This document shows positions 1 through 10,131 of a stretch of DNA of 64,000 nucleotides, piece by piece. The position numbers and the translations under genes were made by a program. Under the pieces are notes generated by a model. That model was not told the origin of the DNA and did no database searches. It saw nothing but the letters and a program-made list of their open reading frames with translations. The DNA is taken from positions 6,448,001 to 6,512,000 of the forward strand of contig JAYKYS010000005.1 in NCBI GenBank assembly GCA_036924285.1, given 5' to 3'. Positions within the stretch are counted from its first letter, which is position 1; the number at the start of each line of letters is the position of its first letter. This DNA comes from Asterella californica (lineage: Eukaryota > Streptophyta > Marchantiopsida > Marchantiales > Aytoniaceae).

Positions 1-1862
1 TGTCTATCCAGGTACCTGAACATGCTATCTCTGCATTCCACCAACCTCGTCTTGGACCCGCTGTCCCATTCCCTAGCTAAGGTAAGTAACTTCTTACCCG
101 CGGTGAAGTTGAACTTCTTCCGAAGCGCTTCTACCGATTGAGCTAGCATCTTCTGCGCACGAGCCTCCGCTGCTTCCCTCTGCGTCTTCTCCACTACAGC
201 TCGCGCTTCTGCGGCTTCTCGCTGCATCTTCCAAGTGGTCTGCTCTTCTGCGAGGGCAGTGATCTTCTCCCGCACTCGGAGAACTTCCTGATCACGCTGC
301 TGTACTCGCGCCTGCAACTCCTGGTTGCTCTTCCGAAGTTGCATCGACTCCTTGGCAGAAGCGGTTGCTTCCGCCTTGTACCTGGCTGCAAGCTTCTCCG
401 TGGTGCGGAGACTAGCTTCCAGCGACTCCGTCTTCTGCTGGCTGTCTTCCTGTCGCAGCAAGGTGCGCAGGCCGAATCCAAGCTGTAAGGGCTTCTCCTG
501 TGCCCTCGCTCTCCTCTCCAACAACTCCATAGCGGGCTGGATCTCCTTCTGGAAGTAGGCACTAAACTCCTCCAGTCGTCTTCCTGCGGAAGACAAGTTC
601 ATCCCCACCACTCGCTCGGAGGTGTCGACCTTGTCTTCTAGAGGCAAGGAAGCCTCTTCCACCACTACGGCCTTCATCTTCTGCGCACGAGAAGAAGCTA
701 CTCTTCTCATCTTCCGGGGTGGAAGACTCCTCGTGGCAGGAGCGGCTCTCCTCTTTGCGCTTCCTCGTATCGCAGTAGGAGCGCCCATCCATCCTTCGTC
801 TTTTGGAGTCTTCGGAAGACTCCCATGTGTTACAGAAGCTGTCTTCTGCTCCGATCGGGTACTCAGCAAGTCTTCCTCCGAGTCCGACTCCGATCCTGAA
901 TGAATGAGGGAGATGGGTGTCCTCGGTACACTTCTGTGACCCATCTTCCTCACTGGCGTGGCGTCTTCCGACCCACAAGACTCGTCTTCCCTCACCAGAA
1001 GCGTCTTTTGGTGAGAGCCGGGTCTCAACTGTGGCATCAGAGTGGGAGGGGGCGTTGCTGCTTCCTCTCGATCATCGTCTTCCGAGGTCTCCTCCTTGAC
1101 CTCCTGTCGCTCCGTTGGTCCATACACTGCCAGCTGATCTTCCCTAAGATCCCCCATGGCTACATACAAGTAGCAAAAGAAGGGCGTCAGATGTCCTCCC
1201 GCCGGGGTACCCAAGTATGCTAGCTCCGTCTGTACATAGTTGTGGATGTACGTGCCCCAGTAGATTGGCACTCTGTCATCCCACACTGATTCCAGGAATT
1301 CCACGTCCTGATCTCCTAAGTACCTTATCTTCTGCGCTTTTCCCTTGGGGAAAAGATGCAGAAACAACTTCGCCAGAAGTCACTTCTTCAGCTCCCGGTA
1401 AGACTCTATCTTCCAACCGTTCCTCCCCTGCCTGTCTTCCACGAAAAGGCAGGTGATACTCCCAGGCACATGCCATGAACTCACAATCCTAGGCAAGATC
1501 TTCTTCTCGTACCAATATCCTCGGTTCTCGGTCTCATGCCTGTGAAACGCCTTACGCCACCAGTCTTCAGTCCAGGAAGACGGTCTTCCCCGAGCTACTC
1601 CTGCCTTCGCAGGTACACGGTTACGCGGTGGTAACGCGGCCCACACCTCCTCCAGAAGCCCTTGATCTGCGAGGTTCCAATCCCACAGGAAGAAGTCGAG
1701 ACCCAACTCCTTGAGGAAAGGAGTGGCCTCGGCCAATTTCTGCCGTGGGTAACACCAAGCCTCGCGGATGCATCGACATACCTGGAAGATCTGTTGCACT
1801 AAACCACAAGCACCTACTATGAGCAAAAGGCTCAGTTCTTCCCGAGTGCCCACAGTCTAGCT
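1..1862 (-). pseudogene. Long coiled-coil ORF next to a gypsy LTR (gag-like position), one in-frame stop, runs off the window
   Basis: On the minus strand one frame stays open from about 1862 to the window edge, about 615 codons, broken only by a TGA at 1380-1382. The N-terminal 160 residues are rich in Trp and hydrophobic residues. An acidic and Ser-rich middle follows, with many Glu-Asp pairs, then a basic stretch near 700-660. The C-terminal 200 residues form a long Gln/Glu/Arg/Ala coiled coil. The frame starts with GTG right after a TAG, and I see no ATG at its head. It lies directly downstream of the minus-strand LTR-like arm, where gag normally sits, so I infer a gag-like structural protein. 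I do not recognise the family. A shortened plus-strand copy lies at 14925-15783, so the ORF moves with the element. Confidence 0.55.
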
Positions 1863-3782
1863 TCTACTTCTCAGAAGACGAAACTAGTCTTCCAGAAGAC
1901 AGCTACTCCGTCTTCCGGGATTCTAACAGTACTTCCTAGATAGCTCTCGTCTTCCGAGCTATATCTAAACAATCCTATCTAAGCAAGGCCTCGCATGGAT
2001 TACCAAGAAGACAACCCACCTTGCATTACATCCTACTTCCTATCAGAAGATACAAGATATACGAGAAGTAGAGTATGAGAAAGGTTCAGAAGATGGTTGC
2101 GGGCTCCTGCGGTGACAGTGGCCTCTGGGAAGACACTTGGGACAGCTTCCGATTCAATGTCTTTCTCGGAAGACTTCTCGAAGTCAGACTTCCCTTCACT
2201 GGTCTCACCTGTCTTCGTCTTCCTACACGTAATCTATCCTCACAACCACTCAAGACAACTGCACTCTGTTCTTCTGACTTCTCACCTCTCATACGCACTC
2301 AGAAGAAGCTTGCTGCATGATGGGAAGACATGACCCTCGACCATTCCCTCCAGATTCTGCCAGCAAGACTTCTCACAACTCTCTTCTAAGTTCGGGAAGA
2401 AGAAGGAACGGCTGCTATGGATCGGACAGAAGAGACCCGAATGGACCCTCGCGTCTTCTCGCTCATTTTGCCAGCCTTCCAATCTTCTAGTCTCTCTAGG
2501 AAGATGGGGAGTTGAGAAGCTTGGAAGACCGGGAGGCACAGGCCTAGTTCCCGACTTCCAACTTCTCGAATTAACACAACAACTCACCACTCCACTCAGG
2601 ATTCGTACCAAGCCTCTCTAAACACAAAAGCAAAGCAAATCCACTCTTGATACGAATTGTGTTCAGTCTACTTCCGAAGACAGTCGAGTTCAAGAAGCGT
2701 CTTCCGAAGATGTTCCCATCTTCCGAATCGTCTTCTGTTCCAAGTTTCGGGGATAGAGAGGTAGGGGGGTAAGGAAATTGATAGTTGGGGTCTCCAATTT
2801 GAGGGCTAGGAGTAGGGAAGCTCGAATTGAGCTCGGGAAGAAGCAAGGAGATGTCTCGACAGAAATTGGGCAGCGCTTCCGCGCCCAATGTCTCAATAGA
2901 AAGAATGGGGGTGGGGTAATCGATCAGGCTGCCTGCACACAATCAAGGAAGCGCGGGGAGTACCAAGAAAAGGCGAGAAGAAGTGGGAGGGGAAAAGAAC
3001 AGGGGGAAGAACCTCTACAGTCTTCTTCGGCTCCCCGAGTTGCCTTCGACCTCCGCGTGCTTCTGGCTCTTGTCCTAGCTTCCAATGCGACTCCACACGA
3101 CTGCGCCTGCTGTCAATTTCGGTCCACACCTCGATTCCACCTCTGCTTCTACTCGCCACTCTTCACTGTCAGCTTCTCGGAAGCTCCACAGAAATGCCTT
3201 CGCTTTCTCTGCTGTTTGTGCTCCCGCAATTCGATCTCACCCTTCGCCTAGCTGCCAACTTACTCTCTCCTACCTCGATGTCTCACTTGATTCCTCTCTC
3301 AATGCTAGCTCGCGAAGCTCACTCTCTCAATCGATCTTCTTCAGGCGCGCTAGGCTGCGGGAAGTTGGAAGGTGCCTAATGTGCTTCCTCACGCATCTTC
3401 CCCGCAGATTAGGGGTTCTCGTCCTTGGTGTCTTCCTGACCTACCTACCTATTCGGTGCGCTCCAGTAGGTACACCTACTGTCTTACCCGAAAACTTGTG
3501 GTTGGTCCTTCGCGGTCGCTGTCTTCTGGAAGATAGGTGTCTTCCGCCGTCTTCTCATCTTCCGCCGTCTTCTCGTCTTCTGAAGACGCAACTGAGAAGA
3601 CGATCTTCCGAAGACGGTCGTCTTCTGAAGAAGTCAACTTCTTATTACAAACAGCTCTTAAGATCATCTTCCTGTTAAGGAAGACGTAACCTTAAGTAAC
3701 AACGCTTCTTCAGTTATACAAACAAGTCATTATTCTTAAAAATTTCAAAAATTCGTGCATCCTGTAATTTGTGGGCACCACA
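1863..3782 (-). mobile_element. Gypsy LTR-like arm, minus strand (left arm of an inverted repeat)
   Basis: Read on the minus strand, this segment begins at 3782 with TGTGGTGCC and matches the plus-strand segment starting at 12948 almost end to end, so the two form an inverted repeat. Long uninterrupted stretches align, for example the reverse complement of 3776-3620 with 12953-13110. The TG start, and the ending of a coding region just outside it, fit an LTR. Homology continues past the likely LTR into the neighbouring ORF, so the inner edge is not fixed. The segment is packed with GAAGAC/GTCTTC, especially at 3520-3640. Open frames inside it are chance ORFs. Confidence 0.6.
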
Positions 3783-4286
3783 ACTTGGCATGTACTTCCG
3801 CTTCCGGTCGAGAGCCACACCAACAGACTGTCTCCTTCCATCCATTCTCCAGTCTCGGATGAGGAAGATATCGCAAGTATGAGATAATCTCCTCATAGAC
3901 TTCACGAGAATGGATGAGGATCACCACCCTACCTCCCATCTGTTCCATCAACCTATCTACATCATCCAGCCAACGAACAAAAGACTATATACCTACAAAC
4001 TCCTCATAAACACCAGAAATCATCTCATCTTCCTTCAGAACCCCTGTACAATGCAGATTTGCTGCACACCTCTCCATCAGCCTTCTACTCTTCTCAGTCA
4101 AATCCTCTATCCGTGTGAACTCACTCCAATCATCAGAACTGAAAGCCATCAAACCAGATTTCCAACTATGTACAGTACAACTACTTTCTGAATCTTGAGC
4201 AGCCTTTCTATCAGCCTCCTGTGATCTCTCAGGCTGCTCAAGCGGGATCATAGTAGCAGTAGATCCTTCACTCTCGCTATCCCGTC
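3783..4286 (-). pseudogene. 3' coding tail of the minus-strand gag-protease element
   Basis: After the protease part ends at 4287, two open minus-strand stretches (4251-3985 and 3951-3783) follow, one stop codon apart, and run up to the LTR start at 3782. They encode acidic, helical protein of unknown fold with Glu/Asp/Arg-rich segments. No RT, RNase H or integrase motif lies between the protease and the LTR. This tail replaces pol, so the element looks non-autonomous. Its function is not recognised. Confidence 0.4.
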
Positions 4287-5262
4287 CTACAAGAGTGGTT
4301 TCTGAAAACCTTTACTCCTACAGATAGGAGAATCTCTCAAGGTCTGTCGGTTTCGTTCGTGGTTCGTACGAACGGTCAGAAACTGCACAGAACGTCTATC
4401 ATCTGGACTACGGATCCTAGCGTAATGAGATCCGTCATCCATTACCTTGGTCTCCATTCGAACTGCAGTGATATAAGGTTGACCAAGAATAACAGGATAT
4501 GAAGCAAAAGACTGCACGAAAAAATGTTGATCCACATCCACATCACCTATCTTCACCTTCACGTTAGGACAAGCGCCGTATTACTCACCCTTCTGGTTGT
4601 TCGCAGCTCGTAGCACCCAATCGTGGTTCAGCTCGATAGACCACTGACCTCTCTCGTACACCTCCTGTGACATGATGTTGATCTCAGATCCGTGATCAAC
4701 TAAAGCAGCAACAGGTTCAGCCAAACTTCCAAGACGAACTCGTGTAGCAGTTGTAGCACGAGCCCAATGTCTCCTTCTGAAATCACTATCAGTAGCTAGA
4801 CTCTCCTCGCCAGCTTCCTCATCATCGAACTCAATAGTGTTGGTACCAGCAACCAACGCTTCTTGCTGGTATCTCTTGTCATCAGCTTCCTGAAAATGCA
4901 CCTTTCCAAACTCTGCATCATTCACAGAAGCTCCTACCACATCTATCATTTGGCTTTCTACCTGCTCGAACATCATCTATCTCTTGCGCTTGATGATGTC
5001 GATGATCAGTTCGTGAAACTCTCTCTTTGCAATACCAAGAACTTCCCGAAGAGAAAACTCGATTTGAGGCGTCTAGTATCCTCTGCTCCAAGATGCTCTT
5101 CAGATCAGTAGAAGTTTCAATATCAGCTGCCAACTTGTAAGCCGGTCCTTTCTCCCTCTCTTGGACAGTAAACCGCCTACCAGCAGTCGTTGACTCCTGT
5201 TGGGATCTCTGCACGTCCTCCATAGGACCTGGTGCAGGTGGAGGAGCTGCAAAAGTAGACGG
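4287..5262 (-). pseudogene. Gypsy gag-protease region (minus strand), frameshifted
   Basis: Minus-strand frames 5262-4918, 4976-4581 and 4562-4287 join to a gag C-terminus plus an aspartic protease. The protease active-site motif reads LVDHGSEINIMS (around 4710-4675), where a typical retroviral-type protease has D-T/S-G; here His replaces the Thr/Ser, so activity is doubtful. A second part with the motif PVILGQPYI (around 4515-4485) matches the downstream beta-strand region seen in plant gypsy proteases. A frameshift lies near 5060 and a short break near 4570. The reading direction matches the gag at 6862-6061 and the LTR ending at 3782. No RT follows. Confidence 0.65.
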
Positions 5263-5274
5263 GATGTCCTCAAG

Positions 5275-6062
5275 AAGAGCCGCTCGTCTACTACCCCTGC
5301 TCCCAGACCTGTTGTCCCAGCTGCAGTTCCATTGATGCTAGTCGTGCCAGCTCCGGCACAAAGGGCACCTGTTCAGAGACCTGCGGAGAACCATGATCAA
5401 CAGAACCAGATTGAAGACCTGATTCGGCAGATGCGATAGCTGAAGGTAGAGCTAGCTGGATTGCAGAGAGAGCAGCCACCGGCGCCTGCTGTTGCACGTC
5501 CGGGAGGAGCTCCGGTTCGTAGATGTATTTGGTGTGACAGTCCTGATCATTTTCGAGGAGACTGTCAAGAGCTCACAGCTGCTTTGCGAGATGGTGTGGT
5601 TCGCTACCAGAACGGTAGGCTGCACCTTTCTTCTACTGGAGAGCCGTTGAGCACGCAGTTTGGACGAGGAGGCATGAGGAGTCTACCTCATATTGCTGCG
5701 GCTGCAACAGCAACTGCGTTAATGGCACCGCTGGAAAATTCTGATGTATATGTTGGGCATATTGAGGTCTCTTCTAGTCTTACATTGCTAGATAGGACTG
5801 CTGAGAAGAGTGTGGCTCTAGTTCCTTCTGAGATAATGAAGAGAGGAGTCGAGTCTATTAGTATGATCATAGGATGGAGAGATCCTGTAGATGCTGCTTC
5901 TATCAGAGCATTCTTGGATGTAGATAGGTACGTTCATTGGCAGGATGCTTCTATGGAGGAAAAGAAACGACGAGAAGCCTCTGAACTTGATACTGGAGTT
6001 CCTGAGGAGACTGGGGATAGACAAAGGCTGTTGTACTTGAGGAGCAGCATAAGGTGGAGTGA
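5275..6062 (+). pseudogene. Inverted internal piece of the gypsy gag, with a CCHC zinc knuckle
   Basis: This plus-strand stretch is open, apart from one TAG near 5438, from about 5290 to 6060. It carries a zinc knuckle CIWCDSPDHFRGDC (C-X2-C-X4-H-X4-C, about 5524-5565), preceded by a Pro/Ala/Gln-rich linker. Both flanks (6862-6063 and 5262-4287) code on the minus strand and lack a knuckle. Flipping this piece would place the knuckle between gag and protease, which is the normal order. I infer an inversion of about 0.8 kb inside the minus-strand element. The RNA-packaging knuckle is cut off from its own gag by this event. Confidence 0.65.
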
Positions 6063-6862
6063 CCACTTCTGCAAGCGAACGTCCTCCCACAGCCACTCTT
6101 CCCCTCCTCTACCTTGTCAGTACAGCCACAGCATCCTCAACTCTCCCCCAATCCATAGTAACACCTCCCTCAGCAGATCGATTCAGCCAACATAAAACAT
6201 AACCGATCTGCCGTAGCATCATCGGTAGCTTGCAGAAAAAGCTCTGTTCTCCTAGCATCTAAGGTTATTCGCTCTAGAGTTGAAAGTTGCCGGTATCTCC
6301 GATCAAACTCTCTCAACAACTCACTCAGACTCATCATACGACCAGGTTGCTCCTCAACCCAGTCTAGAAATGTCCTTCTAGTAACTCTCTCTGAGTCCTC
6401 CTCAAGAAACTCCTCTCGAAGAGATCGCTCAAAATTCATCCAGATTCTAAGATTTCTTCTCTGTACATCCCTAACTTGGTCCCGCAACTCAGGAATGACA
6501 GCTAACTCAAAACTTGCTATCATCTCAGCATCAGTAACTCTAACCAGCTCCACCTCTCCTCTATACTCACGCAGATATCTAGAAATATCTCTACCTTCAA
6601 ACCTTCCACATCTGTTCACAATAGCTTGCAAAGCCTTGGTGGATTTTAACTCACCCCCTCCAACGATCGGACGCTGTTGCACCAAGGCCGCAAGCGTCTT
6701 CAGAATCTCAGCCGTATCCAGACCAGGTACATAGGTCGTCTCAGTCACGGGTGCTACAGAAGGTGCTGCAGTAGACGTAGATGCAGCAGCCGCAGAAGTA
6801 ACAGCAGTAGCGCTCTTGCGATCAATCTCTTCTCCTTGTAGCAACTCAACCTTCTCAATCAA
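6063..6862 (-). pseudogene. Gypsy gag capsid-like region (minus strand)
   Basis: The minus-strand frame 6862-6170 encodes 230 residues. An Ala/Thr/Ser-rich N-terminal part is followed by a helical capsid-like region with the pattern RYLREYRGEVEL and then WMNFERSLREEF, typical of plant retrotransposon gag domains. A frameshift at about 6170 lets the protein continue to about 6063, where coding switches strand. The frame opens with TTG shortly after a TGA, and no ATG is seen at its head. It belongs with the protease region at 5262-4287. Confidence 0.65.
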
Positions 6863-8161
6863 TCATCCCAAGATCTCTCAGTGGAAGCACCAGATGTAGA
6901 GTTGAGAGTTTTCCTCGGGAAGGGCGAAACCTTCTGGATGTGATATGAGCTTGAAGGCTGTGTTCAGTCTACTTAGGGAAGCACTAGGCTCCTGACTGTG
7001 GTTAGTTTGCTCAAAGGATAGGCTTCAGGTTACAAGGTGATACTGAAAATTACTCATACAAGTCTCTTGGCTCTTCTGATATGTTCAGGAAGCAAAGTTC
7101 AGACTTAACTAGCAACGATAAGATCTGACGATAAACTTTGACACTCAGGATTGAGAAATATGTGAAGGTTTTAGACTTCAGAACTTCTCCTACATGTCAA
7201 TGAGGTCCTACTGGATACACATACGAAGTTTCAGCTTGAGATCAATTCAGAGCACCAAGATATGAGTAGAAACTTTCTGAACAGAGAAATTATGACAATT
7301 TCTTGTACCCAGCCATCTATTTCGACCTATAACATGAGATTGGCTCAATCAATTTTGAAGTTTCTTACAGGATTTGCAATACACAGCTTGCTGAACACTC
7401 CTGTGAAGTTGGACCTCCTGATTGTACATAGAACTCCAGATTTCGTTCTCTGAAGTTGCTGCTCTAGATTGCGAGCTTTACAGACCCCCTCTTCTTCAGC
7501 GGCCGCCCTGAATTACTCAGTAACTCAAATCACTTGAAACTTTTTTGACAGTCGTAGCTCGGCTGACAATGAACGCAACCATGAAAGTTTGAAGGATTTC
7601 CTCAATTCTGCTGCAATTGACACTCAAAACTCCAAATTCAACAGAAGTGCTGCAATTCTGACACAAATCGAACTTCAATCAGCCATAACTCCTTCTTTAT
7701 TGCATCAAATCGATCAAACTTTTCGCTGACAGTGCTTGGCACGACGAGCTCTATCTCTCTGTACTCTCAGATTTCACAGTACCTTCACCAATTGCTCGAA
7801 ATCCACTCTAGAGCTCTGTTTCTAAACTTAGAGTTTTACAAAAGACAAAAATGGACCAATGGGAGTTCATAGCTCCACTTGACTGTCCTTTTGTGCCTTA
7901 AACTACCTAGTAACTTGTCTTCACTCATAGGCTACCACGTCAAGGCCCCTAGAGTGCCAGCGTAAAACTTAAACTACCTAAAACGACACGCAGCCCCGAA
8001 AAATAACTTAAATCAGCTAGAAAGCGTGCATGGGCGACACGCAAATACAACCCATGAGCTTAAGCCCTATCAACATGGTAATCAACCTACTAAGACTCAA
8101 AATATATAACATCTTCCAAAAATGGACTTCTCTGAGATCTTAACTTCACTCAGAGAGACTA
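6863..8161. other. Non-coding spacer between two diverging gypsy elements, leader-like
   Basis: No gene is visible in this 1.3-kb stretch. It lies upstream of both the minus-strand gag (6862) and the plus-strand zinc-knuckle region (8162). The part 7540-7860 resembles the untranslated leader sequence of plant retrotransposons. I found no copy here of the LTR that starts at 12948, so neither element keeps its 5' LTR. The short ORF at 7262-7453 shows no recognisable domain. Confidence 0.4.
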
Positions 8162-8932
8162 ATGCATGACAGAGAAGTGAATCATTTACTATGTGAAATG
8201 ATTCACATCACGACCACGCCCTTGCAACCTTCTTCATCACAACGACCTCTAAATCCTCTTCCTGGAGCGTGCAATAATTGTGGAGAGACAAGACACTGGT
8301 GGTCCACCTGTCCTCATCCGAGAAGACAGATTGGGCAAGTGCCCTTGTGTGCGAACTGTAAAGAAGCAGGTCATTTCACAGGAAATTGTCCTCAGACCTT
8401 ACGACCACGACAAATGGTTAGATTTGCAGAGACCACGCCTCCTGCAGAAGCTGCATCAGCTTCTAAACTCGAGTTAGCAGTGGTACAGCATATCACGATA
8501 GAAGAAGAAGATCCTGAGGATTGTACGGATTGTCTCCATATCGAGGAAGACGAACCAGACCTCGGGAAGCGCGAAGGAAAGGAACCTCGGCTGCAGAAGA
8601 CGACTGCAGCTCAGAAGACGAAGTCACTTGAGGTAGCTTCTTCTTTCACTTTGGCGGATGACATTGTTTGGAGCCCTAGCCCGGATTAAGACAGTTGGCC
8701 TCCAGAAGAAGTCCTGGATGAAGCGGTGTTCAAGATAAGTACCAGAAGCAAAGAGAAGTCAGAATCCCGTCAGAAGGAGATCAAGAAGAAGAAGCAGCGA
8801 AAGGAGAGGTCATCTTCCCCTGAGCGGCCTTCTTCTCCTACTTACGACCGAGAAGATCCGAAGTACTTTGCTCCTGACATTAGACAAGAAGTTGAAGCGA
8901 TCATGCAAGAAGCGAGAAGCGACGGAAGATAG
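8162..8932 (+). pseudogene. Gypsy gag C-terminus with two CCHC zinc knuckles
   Basis: The plus-strand frame 8162-8689 has two zinc knuckles, CNNCGETRHWWSTC and CANCKEAGHFTGNC, both C-X2-C-X4-H-X4-C and placed as in gag nucleocapsids that bind the element RNA. An acidic tail and then, after a stop at 8687-8689, a Lys/Arg/Glu-rich segment at 8726-8932 follow. The capsid part expected upstream is missing, so the element is truncated at its 5' end. It leads into the protease at 9049. Confidence 0.75.
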
Positions 8933-9048
8933 TACAGCAGCTTCCTCCATCGACTACGGCAGTCCCTGTCTCACGGAAACAGCCCCCAGTCGAGGGAAGA
9001 TCCCATTCTGGTCTTCCACCCAAGGAAGCAGCTACTACATCTTTTCTG

Positions 9049-9387
9049 TTGGAAACACCAGTCACTCTTCTGAAGCGATCCCCTTACGACTTCTTGCAAG
9101 ACTTGTGGAATCAGAAGGCGGATGTGATCTTCCAACAGCTGTTGGATGACAACGCTGGTTATAAGAAGTTGTTACAATCCGTGCTTCGAGGATCGAGGAA
9201 GAGGAGGACAGCTAAACTTCCCAAGAGCACCCCGATCCTAAGGATAGAGCATGAGGACTTGGGAGCCCCAGAACTTGATATGGAGATCCATGGCTGTCTT
9301 ATGAAGAAGGTACCCATTGATTCCGGCTCCGGAGTTAACATCATGACTGAAGAAACGGCGCATGCCCTAGGCTTCACTGAGTTCTAG
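9049..9387 (+). pseudogene. Gypsy aspartic protease
   Basis: This frame contains an aspartic protease core. The active-site region reads VPIDSGSGVNIM (about 9310-9345), with the D-S-G triad, after a Leu/Glu-rich strand and before ALGF, which fits the plant gypsy protease fold. The enzyme would cut the gag-pol polyprotein. It lies between the zinc knuckles and the RT, the normal gypsy order. The frame stops at 9387 and coding resumes in another frame at 9436. Confidence 0.7.
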
Positions 9388-9435
9388 CCTACTCCGAGAA
9401 TCCTCAAAATGGCGGACCAGACCAGAAGATGACCT

Positions 9436-10131
9436 TTGGGGCAACTGAAAGATATCTTGACGGTAATTGGGGGAGTATCTTTTTACCTCACTTACATCAT
9501 TTTGCGACCTGTAGCTAGGGTTGGATATCAGGTGTTGATAGGAAGACCATGGATGTATGCTGCAAATGTAAATACCGATTGGGGAAGACATCGTTTGCGA
9601 TTTCTCAATCCTACACCCAAGCCCGGTGAGAAGACCAAGGTCTCGCTTCCTTGGATCAAGATTGGACACCAAGGTGAAACTCCGTCTATGACAGAGGGAT
9701 ACACTTCAGAAGACTCAGCTGCGTCTTCTGACATGGATGAACAATATGATGAGTTTGTGGTGAATAACTTGTGTACTACAGAAGTAGCAGAAGTAGCAGA
9801 GGAAATGATCTGTGGATACATTGAGTGCTACGAAGTTGCGGAAGAAGAGCTTCCAGAAGACGAAAGTATCGTCTTTCCTTCGGAAGATCCGACAGTTGGT
9901 CTTCCAGAAGACGAAGATACCGTCTTCCCTTCGGAAGATCCGATAGTTGGTCTTCCAGAAGACGAATCGGAATCGGAAGAAGCTCCCAAACCGGAATACT
10001 TTGGTGCTAGTGAGTACAGTCACACTGAAGGAATGGTAAACCCGGATGATCTTCAAGAAATGGAGGTTGCTCTTGGGAAGAAGCTGAAGCTTTCCAAGGT
10101 GATCGAGGGCCAACAATTGGAAGACTTTTGA
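9436..10131 (+). pseudogene. Gypsy protease C-terminus and acidic linker with a 51-bp tandem repeat
   Basis: The start of this 231-residue frame has VGYQVLIGRPWMYAANV (about 9505-9565), the C-terminal part of a plant gypsy protease. An acidic linker follows. Within it a 17-residue unit (LPEDESIVFPSEDPTVG and variants) is repeated: units start at 9850 and 9901 and a partial one at 9952, a period of 51 bp. The frame stops with TGA at 10129-10131, directly before the RT N-terminus, which continues in the same frame. The stop therefore looks like a disabling change or a readthrough site. Confidence 0.6.

Noticed and set aside
2075..3678. Many open frames on both strands in the left gypsy arm
   Set aside because: They lie in LTR-like sequence duplicated in inverted orientation at 13-14.9 kb, and the frames are not conserved between the two copies.
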